From DASXMX01 sp036794395 (GTDB lineage: Bacteria; Planctomycetota; Phycisphaerae; Tepidisphaerales; Tepidisphaeraceae), in assembly GCA_036794395.1 (NCBI GenBank), contig DAIRGS010000054.1, positions 1 through 28,873 on the forward strand: DNA of 28,873 nucleotides. Direction: 5' to 3'. Shown piece after piece: positions 1 to 7,976 of the stretch. The notes under the pieces are model-generated. The model ran no database searches, was not told where the DNA came from, and saw nothing but the letters and a program-made list of their open reading frames with translations. How positions within the stretch are numbered: the first letter of the stretch is position 1; each line of letters starts with the position of its first letter. The translations under genes and the position numbers were made by a program.

Positions 1-109
1 ACCCCGGCTTCTCAGAGCGCTGCAATTCTCGTCTCGCCGGTCCACCGCGATACTGATTTCACCTGCCGCCAAGATGCCGGATCAGCGCCGAATCACGCGC
101 GGTCATTTA
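1..109. repeat. 109-bp dispersed repeat, copy 1 (window-edge truncated)
   Basis: Bases 1-109 match 12091-12199 in direct orientation at about 99 of 109 positions; four of the differences are clustered at 31-34. The copy ends four bases before the stop codon of the GH2 gene (stop at 113-115, minus strand). It probably extends left of the window, because the second copy is preceded by a GC-rich inverted repeat that includes its first eight bases. No open reading frame of note lies in it. Its function is unknown; it could be a 3'-end-associated mobile repeat or a terminator-like element. Confidence 0.85.
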
Positions 110-112
110 GCG

Positions 113-1903
113 CTACTTCGCTTCGCCTCGATTGGCCGGGGCTGCCTTTCCCGGGTTCACTTTGAACACGGCGCGATCGTAAGTCATCAGCCCGTTACTC
201 TCGGTTTCCACATCCGTAGTCTGAGTGTAGACCAGGGCGCACAGGCCTTTGTCTTTCAGCTTCCACCCATCGTTGAGCATCTTGATATAGGCGGCGGTGA
301 GCTGTTCCCGATCGGCAACTCCACGGTACTGCCACAGTTTGCCTGGCCACATGTGGCCTTCGATGGGCAGTCCCAGACCGCCAAATTCGCCGAGGACCGC
401 TGCGCGCTTCTCCTCAACTTTGGGCATCGAAGGATCGGAGTAGTGATGCATGTCCATGACATCCCCCACCTTCATATCCGTCCACCCGCTTGCGTTGTTC
501 ACCAGGCGAGTGGGGTCGGTTTGCCTGACGTGTTCGACGAGCCGTTCGGTATCAAATTGGCCCCAGCCTTCATTGAACACAACCCACATCACAATACTTG
601 GATGATTTCCCCGGCCTGCAATCATGCGATCCAGTTCGTACTCGAACTGTTCTTTACTTTGCTGCGACATGTTCGCCCCGCCATTGCGGCGAGCAGGACC
701 GCTTGGCATGTCCTGCCAGACCAGCAGGCCGAGCTTATCAGCCCAGTAGTACCAGCGTTCAGGCTCAACCTTTACGTGCTTGCGGGCCATGTTGAAGCCA
801 TACTTCTTCTCCGTTTCGATATCGAACTTCAGCGCATCATCAGTTGGCGCCGTGTAAAGACCATCCGGCCAGAACCCCTGGTCGAGCGGGCCGACCATAA
901 ACACGGGTTTGTTGTTCAGCATCAATCGATTGATTCCGCCTTCATCCTTCCCCAGCGCGATCTTCCGCATCGCGAAATACCCATCCACCGCGTCGCTCGC
1001 CTGATTATTCGGAGCAAGCTCAACATGAAGGCTATAAAGCGTCGGACTTTCCGGAGACCACAACGCCGCATCGGGGATCTTGATCGTCAGTGGCCGGCCC
1101 GTGAATCCGCTGGCATTGGCGCTAAATGACTTCCCATTCTCGTTCAACGTAACCGTTGCGTTGATTGGAGTTCGGCGAACCACGCCCAAGGCCGCCACCG
1201 TGATCTTCACCTCCCCGGCATCCACATCCGCAACCGCCTGCACCTGCTCGATGAACTGCTCGTTCACCGGCTCAATCCAAACCGTCTGCCAGATCCCGCT
1301 GGTGGGCGTGTACCAGATGCCGTTGGGCTTGCTAACCTGCTTGCCCCGCGGCTGATCGCCGGTGTCAGTGGGATCATAAACGCCAACGATGATTTCCTGC
1401 TTACCCTCGGCGTTGAGTGCCTTGGTGATGTCGTAGCCGAATGCGTCATAGCCGCCACGATGGGCGCCGAGTTTCTTGCCGTTGACGTAAACCGTCGCTT
1501 CCCAATCCACCGCATCAAGGTGAAGCAGAACATGACGGCCATTCCAGTCCTTCGGAATTTCAAATGTCCGCCGGTACCACATCCGCGTTTCATGGCGCAT
1601 CAATCCCGACAACGCCGACTCCACCGGGAACGGCACGAGGATCTGCTCTTTTAATTCCTTCCCTAACGGAGCATCTTCGTTCTCTGCCGCCGCCTGAAAT
1701 TGCCACAAGCCGTTCAGGTTCTGCCACTCCTTGCGAACCATCTGCGGACGCGGATATTCCGGATGCGCGTTCTCCGGTGAAACATCCTTCGCCCACCGGG
1801 TCATGAGCGGCCCTTTGCCGGGCTTCCACTCATCCGCCGCCTGACTGCGCGCGCCGGCCATGGCCAGTACACCCAGCGCCAGCAAAATTGCTCGTGTTTT
1901 CAT
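113..1903 (-). CDS. Secreted glycoside hydrolase family 2 (beta-galactosidase/glucuronidase-like)
   Basis: The protein has 596 residues and an N-terminal signal peptide (about 1-22, ending SQA). The layout follows GH2: a jelly-roll sugar-binding domain (about 55-212, with RRTFEIP and DAVDWEATVYVNG), an immunoglobulin-like domain (about 215-315), and a TIM barrel (about 320-590). The likely catalytic acid/base is E445 in VVFNEGWGQ, and the likely nucleophile is E506 in VLGEFGG. Both catalytic motifs are present, so it should be active on a beta-glycoside in the periplasm or outside the cell. The exact sugar cannot be told; GH2 covers beta-galactosidases, beta-mannosidases and beta-glucuronidases. 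At about 600 residues it is in the usual short GH2 range. A GGAGAAG stretch precedes the ATG. It stands alone on the minus strand, and its stop abuts the dispersed repeat at 1-109. Confidence 0.9.
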   Translation of the reverse strand: MKTRAILLALGVLAMAGARSQAADEWKPGKGPLMTRWAKDVSPENAHPEYPRPQMVRKEWQNLNGLWQFQAAAENEDAPLGKELKEQILVPFPVESALSGLMRHETRMWYRRTFEIPKDWNGRHVLLHLDAVDWEATVYVNGKKLGAHRGGYDAFGYDITKALNAEGKQEIIVGVYDPTDTGDQPRGKQVSKPNGIWYTPTSGIWQTVWIEPVNEQFIEQVQAVADVDAGEVKITVAALGVVRRTPINATVTLNENGKSFSANASGFTGRPLTIKIPDAALWSPESPTLYSLHVELAPNNQASDAVDGYFAMRKIALGKDEGGINRLMLNNKPVFMVGPLDQGFWPDGLYTAPTDDALKFDIETEKKYGFNMARKHVKVEPERWYYWADKLGLLVWQDMPSGPARRNGGANMSQQSKEQFEYELDRMIAGRGNHPSIVMWVVFNEGWGQFDTERLVEHVRQTDPTRLVNNASGWTDMKVGDVMDMHHYSDPSMPKVEEKRAAVLGEFGGLGLPIEGHMWPGKLWQYRGVADREQLTAAYIKMLNDGWKLKDKGLCALVYTQTTDVETESNGLMTYDRAVFKVNPGKAAPANRGEAK

Positions 1904-2019
1904 GGTTCCGCTTCTCCGCCTGAAAGATCACACCCCGCCGCCTTATGCGCTTTACCCGCGATCTGGAATACGCGCAGTGTACCAAAAGGTTGCCGATTGC
2001 CGCTGGCCACGAAATCAGA

Positions 2020-2046
2020 GACCCGCGCACATTGCGTGCGCGGGTC
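2020..2046 (-). terminator. Strong hairpin downstream of the small secreted protein pair
   Basis: Perfect 11-bp arms (2020-2030 and 2036-2046) enclose a 5-base loop, about 40 bases past the stop of the gene ending at 2088. Read on the minus strand, the hairpin is followed only by a weak T-rich stretch, so it may be an imperfect intrinsic terminator or an mRNA 3'-end stabiliser. The rest of 1904-2087 shows no gene. Confidence 0.6.
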
Positions 2047-2087
2047 GGGAGGAGAAACGGGTCTTATGACAAGCCGAGGGGATCGGC

Positions 2088-2435
2088 TCAGTTGCTCGTG
2101 GCGGTAATCTGCGTCGCTATTTTCCTGGTGAGCGTAATCGTGACTTTTTCCCCCGCCCGCAGCGCCGACGCCGCGATGCTTTGACCGTCAAGCGTCAGCT
2201 TCGTGCTGTCGTCCAGCTTGATCGAACGCTCTTCGGTCTTGCCATCGTCGTTGGCCACTGAAACGACCAGCTTTTTCGCGTGTTTGTTTTCCTGATACCC
2301 GACAACCGTCCCGCTGACGGTGGAGGTTTTGCTGACACCTTTTCCGACTTTCGCGCCCGGGGCCGCATTCGCGGAACCGGCAAACATCAAAACGAACGCC
2401 ACCGCGACAAAAGCCAATGAAAGAATATGACGCAT
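2088..2435 (-). CDS. Small secreted protein, paralogue A (DUF5666-like fold suspected)
   Basis: A protein of 115 residues whose start is placed at the ATG at 2435, because this begins a clean signal peptide (MRHILSLAFVAVAF...SANA) and is preceded by AAGGTG at a proper distance. The frame is open 14 codons further upstream, but that part does not look like coding sequence. The mature part is short and beta-rich, with a conserved ending (SALRAGEKVTITLTRKIAT...) that closely matches the product of the gene 25 bases upstream (2461-2784). The pattern of a short Gly-Val strand, a Thr-containing strand and a closing 'G-E-K-V-T' strand resembles small OB-like DUF5666 proteins, but this is only a suspicion. 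The function is unknown. It is probably co-transcribed with its paralogue and followed by the hairpin at 2020-2046. Confidence 0.7.
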   Translation of the reverse strand: MRHILSLAFVAVAFVLMFAGSANAAPGAKVGKGVSKTSTVSGTVVGYQENKHAKKLVVSVANDDGKTEERSIKLDDSTKLTLDGQSIAASALRAGEKVTITLTRKIATQITATSN

Positions 2436-2460
2436 GACAAACACCTTTTGAGTGGAACGC

Positions 2461-2784
2461 CTATTTCCCCGTCGCATCGATGTGAGTTGCGATGCCGCGG
2501 GTTACCTTGATCGTGACGTTTTCGCCCGCCTTCAAAGCTGAGAGCGCAACCGATATCTGATTCAGCGTAATCGCAGTCGAATTACCGGTACGAACCCGTC
2601 GCTCTTTCAGCTCTGACTTCTTCTTGAGAATGGAGATTCGCAGCACGCGCCCCTCAACCCCGGCCACCATGCCATGAATCGTGCGTTCGCCCCCTGCCGG
2701 AACTTTCTTCTTCCCCGCCGGCTGCGTGGCCGGTCCTGCCCCCACCGCAATGACCACGATCAAAACCAGCCCAATCCAACGCAT
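2461..2784 (-). CDS. Small secreted protein, paralogue B
   Basis: A protein of 107 residues whose start is placed at 2784, where GGAGG lies six bases before the ATG and a signal peptide begins (MRWIGLVLIVVIAVGAGPA). It is followed by a TQPAGKKK linker and a beta-rich domain. Its C-terminus (SALKAGENVTIKVTRGIATHIDAT) aligns with paralogue A, so the pair arose by tandem duplication. In this copy the middle is basic and carries KKKSELKERR. The function is unknown; it is exported and small, with no catalytic motif or cysteine seen. It is first in a two-gene unit with the gene at 2088-2435. Confidence 0.65.
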   Translation of the reverse strand: MRWIGLVLIVVIAVGAGPATQPAGKKKVPAGGERTIHGMVAGVEGRVLRISILKKKSELKERRVRTGNSTAITLNQISVALSALKAGENVTIKVTRGIATHIDATGK

Positions 2785-2952
2785 GACCGCCTCCGTTGCC
2801 GTCGAATCACATCGACGTCCTGCAAACACAAGATTCAACGGTAAAGCACCGGATTTATTCCGGCTTGATCAAAACCTATTACGCTGGATGACGTGAATTA
2901 AACCAAGCGCGGCCGACAACGCCGCAACCTCATTCCCCCAAAGCCCCTGCAA

Positions 2953-3279
2953 CTATTCCAGGCCCGCATAGGCCGTCGCGCCCGGCTCGACCATCTTGTA
3001 GGCGTCAGGATGACTAACCCGCAATTCTTCCAAAGTCGCCCGGCTGACCAAGACCCGCCCCGAAGGATCCGCAACCGAATAAAGCGACCGGCCATGCCCC
3101 GCCAGCACAATCACAGTCTGCCGCCGGCTGACCAGGCTCACGATGATCTTGTCCGATTCCGCAACCGCCGGTTTAGACAGCGCCGCGGGAGCCGCCACCA
3201 CCACCGCCCCCCGATCGCTCACGCACGTCCCGCCCAATACGGTCGCAAGCAACATCCCAATTGCGCATCGGCTCGTCAT
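2953..3279 (-). CDS. Small exported hypothetical protein
   Basis: A protein of 108 residues with a hydrophobic N-terminus (MLLATVLGGTC), which could be a signal peptide or a poor lipobox (G-G-T-C is not the canonical L-[AS]-[GA]-C). GGGAG lies seven bases before the ATG at 3279. The mature part contains a run IIVSLVSRRQTVIVLAGHG followed by SLYSVADPSGRVLVSRATLEELR, which reads like a small beta domain ending in a helix. I do not recognise a family. The region 2785-2952 downstream of it holds nothing else I can support. Confidence 0.55.
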   Translation of the reverse strand: MTSRCAIGMLLATVLGGTCVSDRGAVVVAAPAALSKPAVAESDKIIVSLVSRRQTVIVLAGHGRSLYSVADPSGRVLVSRATLEELRVSHPDAYKMVEPGATAYAGLE

Positions 3280-3375
3280 AGGGTACTCCCGATTGATCTA
3301 TCGGCCGTTGGCACCCGTGACTCAAATGGATTTGCGAACGATCGGGATGGCGTATTATCGGAACCCAATCAAGGT

Positions 3376-4017
3376 TCAAACATCCAGTTCCCGTAAAACT
3401 TCCAGCTCGGCCGGCAGCGGCTGCTGCCAGAGCCATTCAGTCCGAAGGTAAAACCCGGGAATAATCTGTGCAGTCAGTTTCCCATCCTCCTCTGGATGCG
3501 GCGAATACTTCCCATCTACCAAGCGATATATCTCCGCGCGTTGCGACATTGGATCGACGACCCAATACTCGGCCACCCCGGCCCTCTCATAGTCGATGTA
3601 CTTTTCACGCCAGTCACGCGCGACACTTTCGGGCGATACAACCTCCATCACCAGATCGGGAGCGCCTTCCAGATGATTTTTCCGGAGGATTCCCATTCGA
3701 GATTTTGAAACAAAAAGAATGTCAGGAAGTCGCCGCTGGCCCGTCAACCGAACAAAAAATTCGCCGCCGACTGCGATTCCCAGATCATTGCGCCGAATAA
3801 ACCCCCGAACGACCCCCATCAACCACGCGCTCAGGTCCGCATGCCGAAAGCTGACAGGCGCCATCATAATCACCTCCCCATCGACCCACTCCGCCCGCGT
3901 TTTGGGGCCGCACCACTCGAGAAACTCATCTTCGCTCATGCGGCGACCGGGATGCCGAAAGGCATCCCCAAGGTCGTCGGATTCGGGCGGTTTTGGAATA
4001 AGTGACGGCAAACTCAT
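3376..4017 (-). CDS. Uma2 family protein (PD-(D/E)XK-like, DUF820)
   Basis: A protein of about 213 residues. The core matches the Uma2 family: an early 'EWVDGEVIMM' strand, 'LPDILFVSK' and the strongly conserved 'APDLVMEVVSPES...EKYIDYERAGVAEYWVVDP'. The family has a restriction-endonuclease-like fold with Asp, Glu and Lys around these strands and is abundant in planctomycetes and cyanobacteria, but its biological role is not settled. The start is taken at the ATG at 4017 (MSLPSLIP...), with AGGA upstream. A GTG at 4080 would lengthen it by 21 residues and would overlap the stop of the preceding gene as GTGA, so translational coupling from 4077-4511 is possible. Confidence 0.85.
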   Translation of the reverse strand: MSLPSLIPKPPESDDLGDAFRHPGRRMSEDEFLEWCGPKTRAEWVDGEVIMMAPVSFRHADLSAWLMGVVRGFIRRNDLGIAVGGEFFVRLTGQRRLPDILFVSKSRMGILRKNHLEGAPDLVMEVVSPESVARDWREKYIDYERAGVAEYWVVDPMSQRAEIYRLVDGKYSPHPEEDGKLTAQIIPGFYLRTEWLWQQPLPAELEVLRELDV

Positions 4018-4076
4018 TGGCAGCGTCCTACCCGGTATTTTATCCCGTTTGTTACTGAGCGACAAACTCAGATCAA

Positions 4077-4511
4077 TCACCGCGAGTTCACAAACCAGAC
4101 CCCGTAGTCATGGAGAATTCCCTGTTCCTTCGATTTTTTGTCCTTGGCCTCAAGCTCGGCCAGGCCAAGGTCAAAGATCGCGTTATCCTTCAGCCGGCGG
4201 CAACGCGCCACGATGTCGTCGGAAGACAACATCCATTCAGAGGGCCGGCCGATCTTGATCGATTGAAGTTCGTACACGTCAGTGTACGACGGCTGCTTAA
4301 GCTTCAGCCGCCGATATTCACGCTGATCGCCGGGCCCGATGACATAAAACTCCTCCCATTGAAAGTCCTCGATTCCTTTGACCAGACAGGGAAGTTTCAG
4401 ATTTGAATTCAAATGCTCGAGAAAGCGCTTTCTTGCCTCATCCCAACTTGTGTCGTCGTCGGCGCCAACGATCCCCTCGATTCGATTCCATTGAACGTCG
4501 TCGTGATCCAT
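4077..4511 (-). CDS. Hypothetical protein, 144 aa, ending DY..WFVN-R
   Basis: An acidic protein of 144 residues with no signal peptide or membrane segment. It contains an amphipathic 'RKRFLEHLNSNLKLPCLV' start, a middle 'PSYTDVYEL', then 'LAELEAKDKKSKE' and a C-terminal 'DYGVWFVNSR'. The combination of an N-terminal 'H-L-x-x-x-L-x-L-P' and a C-terminal 'DY-x-x-WF-x-N-x-R' recurs in a family of small bacterial proteins often labelled calcium-binding or simply hypothetical; I recognise the pattern but not a proven function. AGG lies about seven bases before the ATG at 4511. It directly precedes the Uma2 gene and is probably co-transcribed with it. Confidence 0.65.
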   Translation of the reverse strand: MDHDDVQWNRIEGIVGADDDTSWDEARKRFLEHLNSNLKLPCLVKGIEDFQWEEFYVIGPGDQREYRRLKLKQPSYTDVYELQSIKIGRPSEWMLSSDDIVARCRRLKDNAIFDLGLAELEAKDKKSKEQGILHDYGVWFVNSR

Positions 4512-4571
4512 CTCAGAACCTTCAAATCGGTTTACAATTCTTATGGTGCAGCGCCAACAATGACTCCGCCG

Positions 4572-6824
4572 TTAATCGCCTTCACTTTCCGCCAGTATTC
4601 TACGATACGCCTCGCGCGCATGATCGTACGCAGCCGTCGCATCATTCATTTCAGCCGCGGCAATGAACCTCCGCTTCTGCGACCAGCACTGATCCACCCC
4701 CTTCAAGCACCACTCCGCACTTCGCCGGCTGGCCCGAATCGGCTTGCCGTTCATAACCACAAACACGGGATTGGTATGCGACGAAGGCAAAATTCGCAGC
4801 GCCACCCAACTGCTCCGCTCGATCTTCACATCAAACGCCAGATCGTGCTGCGACCCATCCGCGATCAATTCCTGGCGCGCGACAGGATAACCGTTCACGA
4901 TCACCTCAACCGGAACGGTTTTCGTCGCACCAATCCGCGCTCGCTCCAAACTCCAATAGGGCTTCTGATCATAAGGGCGGTTTCGAATGCGATCATCGGG
5001 GACATCATTTAGCCGGGCCGCGACTCGCGCTGTCAGATGAATGCTCCCCGGCTGATCCAGCCGAAGCTCGCTGCCGTTCTCCCCCATCGCCACGTCGTTC
5101 ACTTTGAAATCCATCAGATGGCTGTATCCATCGGACACATAATTCCGGCCATTGCGAATTTGCTCGCACCATTGATCAAAATCCAGTTTCCCATCCAACT
5201 TCACATACGACCTTCCCATCCCCACACGCTCCCCATAAATGCACGGAAAATCCGTCTCCCCGCTGATGCGCGTGCGGTATCCACAGTTAAGCGTGTGATA
5301 CCACATATTCAATTCCCACACGTACGGCGTATCAATCGTCGACATGAAATCATCCGCCGGCCCCAGCTTCCCATCCGGCCCCGGCACCATGTGCGTCACG
5401 TCCACCACGTATTCATCGGCCCCAATCCCGTCATAAGGCGGCACCACGTAATTCGGCAGCTCTTTACTCTTCCCATCCAATCCCCAGCCAGAATGCGCCG
5501 GCCCCACAACTCCACCCTGCGCCTTGGCCCATTTCAGCGTATTCAAACACAACGTTGGCCAGTGCTTGTCCGAATCGCCTCCAGGGTAAATCTCCTGCTT
5601 CAGCCGTAGCAGCACCAGATGCCCAGATTGGTGCGATCCAAATCCCGACACCTCAACGTCATATCGAAGCAGATACGGATACTGCGAAACCTTGTCGATC
5701 GCCCCGGTAAAAAACTGCTTCTGAAAATCAAAGCACGGCCCCCACGTCAGATTACACCCCACCTTCAAATCCTCACCTATTACATTCGCCATCATGTCCG
5801 ATGCCAAAACGCCCTGAGTTGGATTGCTGTAATGCGCGCATCCGGCCGCGTGAATGTGGTGATCCCCCGAATACCACCCCGTCAGCGACGGATCGATCCA
5901 TCGCTTTAGCTCAAACCGCTGCGGCGGATCTGCCGGCCCACCCACCCGTACCGTCCGCGTCTGCACCAGGTACTCCGGCCCGCGCGAAACCCGCACCCGG
6001 TACTCCCCCATCGGCAGCTTGATCGCTTCGCCATCCGCGCGATACACCTGCGGATGAAACGCCAGATCCGGCGCCAGCCGCTTGGCAGGAGGCGGATACA
6101 CCCGCCCCGCCGCATCACGAATCTCAAACGCCGCCTCGGTCGGCTTGCCGTTCTCGTCTCGAACCTCGAGCTTCAAATCCACCGCAGGCTTTGCCGTAAA
6201 TAGAACGTCGGCATCATTCCGAAACCCAAGATCCTGTGTCCCCTGCCCTACGTTGCAGGCGATCTTCCCCTCGCGCTTGCCGCTGTCCCGACTGAACAAG
6301 GATACGATCCGATACTCAACGCCCAACCCCGACAACGCCGGAGACATCGGCTGCGCCACGTACGGCAAAATCCCCATCCACCTCTGCACCACCTGCTCGG
6401 GCTTGGCTTCCGGTAGAGGCAGCGCATTGGGGCTCTGAATATTAAATCGGGCCGTCACCCCCGCCTCGTTTGTCACCTTGATCAAAAACGTCCGCCATCC
6501 CTGCTCCACCAGTTCCGCCTCCGCCGGCCCACGCTCAAGTTTCACCCGGCTCTCAGGATTGATGTTCACCATCAGCAGGCAATAACGATCCAGTACCCGC
6601 TGGATCTCGGCAACGCCCTTGGCCGCGTCTGCACCATTCGCGGCCTGCAACAATGCCTTCTCGTCGTCCGGGGCCAACGGCGTTCCCAGGATTTTGAGTG
6701 CCTCGTTCACACGAACGGCATGCGCCGAGAGCGGCTGAAAGTCGACGTCAGCTGCGAACGTATCACCGCCGATAACGCCGAAGCCAAACACGAGAAGCAC
6801 TGCCACAACCGATGTGAATCGCAT
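4572..6824 (-). CDS. Secreted CehA/McbA-like metallohydrolase (PHP-type domain)
   Basis: A protein of 750 residues. The start at 6824 is chosen because GGAGG sits six bases upstream and a signal peptide follows (MRFTSVVAVLLVFGFGVIGG...FAA); the frame runs ten codons further up without support. The first 300 residues are a beta-rich accessory region ending in an Ig/carboxypeptidase-regulatory-like strand set ('MGEYRVRVSRGPEYLVQTRTVRV'). The second half starts with 'GWYSGDHHIHAAGCAHY' (about 318-332), the HxH metal motif of PHP/CehA-type hydrolases, followed by 'GPAHSGWGLD' and 'SGETDFPCIYG', which would supply further His/Asp ligands. CehA itself is a carbaryl hydrolase, but family members in planctomycetes are uncharacterised and the substrate here cannot be told. 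Export suggests a periplasmic substrate, perhaps a phospho- or carboxylic ester. Confidence 0.75.
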   Translation of the reverse strand: MRFTSVVAVLLVFGFGVIGGDTFAADVDFQPLSAHAVRVNEALKILGTPLAPDDEKALLQAANGADAAKGVAEIQRVLDRYCLLMVNINPESRVKLERGPAEAELVEQGWRTFLIKVTNEAGVTARFNIQSPNALPLPEAKPEQVVQRWMGILPYVAQPMSPALSGLGVEYRIVSLFSRDSGKREGKIACNVGQGTQDLGFRNDADVLFTAKPAVDLKLEVRDENGKPTEAAFEIRDAAGRVYPPPAKRLAPDLAFHPQVYRADGEAIKLPMGEYRVRVSRGPEYLVQTRTVRVGGPADPPQRFELKRWIDPSLTGWYSGDHHIHAAGCAHYSNPTQGVLASDMMANVIGEDLKVGCNLTWGPCFDFQKQFFTGAIDKVSQYPYLLRYDVEVSGFGSHQSGHLVLLRLKQEIYPGGDSDKHWPTLCLNTLKWAKAQGGVVGPAHSGWGLDGKSKELPNYVVPPYDGIGADEYVVDVTHMVPGPDGKLGPADDFMSTIDTPYVWELNMWYHTLNCGYRTRISGETDFPCIYGERVGMGRSYVKLDGKLDFDQWCEQIRNGRNYVSDGYSHLMDFKVNDVAMGENGSELRLDQPGSIHLTARVAARLNDVPDDRIRNRPYDQKPYWSLERARIGATKTVPVEVIVNGYPVARQELIADGSQHDLAFDVKIERSSWVALRILPSSHTNPVFVVMNGKPIRASRRSAEWCLKGVDQCWSQKRRFIAAAEMNDATAAYDHAREAYRRILAESEGD

Positions 6825-6877
6825 TGAAGCCTCCACGAGAATTGCCTTCCCCAAAATGCCTTAGACTCCAGCCAACG

Positions 6878-7453
6878 CTACAGGGGTTTTGTGCGCGATT
6901 TTAATTCGAGCCAATACGATTGAACGTCAAGCCGAGTCGCCCAGTGCTCCATATAGGGGATATCCAGATCAGCGAATTGCACTTCATAAACCCTGACCGC
7001 ATCTCCCAATTGCTTCTCGCTCCCGCCGGACATTTTTGCCCATAGAAGCTTCATCAGAATCGTATCTTCGGGCTGAGAAATCATGGCGCGAACGCCATCG
7101 ACATCATCCTCATATCTGCGTTCAAATCGCGACTGATCGAACGGCGCATCTGAGAGCAGCCAGAAATCGATTTTGTCGCCCTCCTCGGCATCCAACACGT
7201 TAAATTGCCGGAATTCCGCGTTCGACGCTCGCGCCGACTCAATCGCACTGGGGTCGAGATAATACCTTGGAGCGGGAAAGGCCTTCAGAAGTGCATTTAC
7301 CCCAGGGGTGTTTAACGACACAACCATATCGATGTCGTGTGACGCGCGAGGTTCACCCTGTACGCTCGACACAAAAGAGCCGGTGACCATGTAGTCAACT
7401 CCGGCCCCTTCTAGAACTGCAACCACTTTTCTCAATAATTCCTGTTGTGACAT
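6878..7453 (-). CDS. MNT-like nucleotidyltransferase
   Basis: A protein of 191 residues. Residues about 20-46 carry the nucleotidyltransferase signature: a 'VTGSFVSS' strand-turn, then 'SHDIDMVV' with D40 and D42 as the likely metal-binding pair (G-S-x(n)-D-x-D). The rest is helical with 'DTILMKLLWAKMSGGSEKQLGDAVRVYE', the conserved Lys-containing region seen in AbiEii/DUF6036-type nucleotidyltransferases. It begins 22 bases inside the 3' end of the small upstream gene (7432-7656), a tight coupling typical of toxin-antitoxin-like pairs. What it modifies, if anything, cannot be told from sequence. Confidence 0.8.
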   Translation of the reverse strand: MSQQELLRKVVAVLEGAGVDYMVTGSFVSSVQGEPRASHDIDMVVSLNTPGVNALLKAFPAPRYYLDPSAIESARASNAEFRQFNVLDAEEGDKIDFWLLSDAPFDQSRFERRYEDDVDGVRAMISQPEDTILMKLLWAKMSGGSEKQLGDAVRVYEVQFADLDIPYMEHWATRLDVQSYWLELKSRTKPL

Positions 7454-7656
7454 TTTGCCAGCCGGTCAAGAAGCATTGCACGAAACTCTTCTTCATCCAA
7501 GTCAGGAAAACGCCGCTGTAGCCCACTCACAAATAGGCGCTTCGACTGCGCAGATAGCTCGAAGAACTTCCGAGCACGTTGGGCTGGCGTCATCGCTCGC
7601 AGAGTGCGAATGTATTGTTCGTGATTGGGTCGAGGCTTCGGGTCCACGCTCCCCAT
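7432..7656 (-). CDS. Small helical partner protein of the nucleotidyltransferase
   Basis: A protein of 74 residues whose start is taken at the ATG at 7656, with GGTGA five bases upstream; a TTG eight codons earlier is possible. It contains 'MTPAQRARKFFELSAQSKRLFVSGLQRRFPDLDEEEF...LLDRLAKCHNRNY'. This pattern (MTPxQR...FELS...KxLFxxGLxxRFP-x-L-x-E-x-E-F...) recurs as a small protein next to nucleotidyltransferase genes in several phyla; this is recognition from memory of the family and is not proven here. It is basic and helical, with no DNA-binding motif I can name. The overlap with the downstream gene argues that the two products work together. Confidence 0.65.
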   Translation of the reverse strand: MGSVDPKPRPNHEQYIRTLRAMTPAQRARKFFELSAQSKRLFVSGLQRRFPDLDEEEFRAMLLDRLAKCHNRNY

Positions 7657-7766
7657 CTTATCACCACTGCGCTCGCCCAAGCCACAATTCTCCGTGGCAA
7701 TACATCCTTCAACTGATATGATTTGCTTAACGAACCACGCACAGTCCTATCGGGAAGGAATCTTAC

Positions 7767-7976
7767 GTGGACGACGCTGAAATGCACCGCCTTGTACACG
7801 ATCGGCTCGGCGTGCAAATCGAAGTTGAGATGGCTCGATTTCTTAAACATGCCGGAGAAGCACGAACCGTCACTACCGATTTGTCGCCTGTTTATGTGAT
7901 TGGCGGAGACGCCCGCACCGGCATCGCAGTTCGCACGATCGTGCCGCCAGAGCTGTTCACGGCAGTTGAACCATGA
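7767..7976 (+). CDS. 69-residue unknown protein, coupled to glucuronokinase
   Basis: The GTG start at 7767 has a good AAGGA-type ribosome site (in GGGAAGGA) just upstream, and the stop overlaps the next start as ATGA (7973-7976), the classic sign of translational coupling. The protein has an N-terminal helix (MHRLVHDRLGVQIEVEMARFLKHAGEARTV) and a C-terminal beta part with 'VYVIGGDARTGIAVRTIVPP'. I do not recognise a family. It could be a small regulatory or stabilising subunit of the kinase. A TATGAT box-like sequence lies about 45 bases upstream (around 7719) and might be the operon promoter, but no convincing -35 was seen. Confidence 0.6.
   Translation: MDDAEMHRLVHDRLGVQIEVEMARFLKHAGEARTVTTDLSPVYVIGGDARTGIAVRTIVPPELFTAVEP

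Noticed and set aside
74..1129. A 351-codon open frame on the plus strand opposite the GH2 gene
   Set aside because: It shadows the GH2 gene, whose catalytic motifs and signal peptide are on the minus strand; the frame has no recognisable motif.
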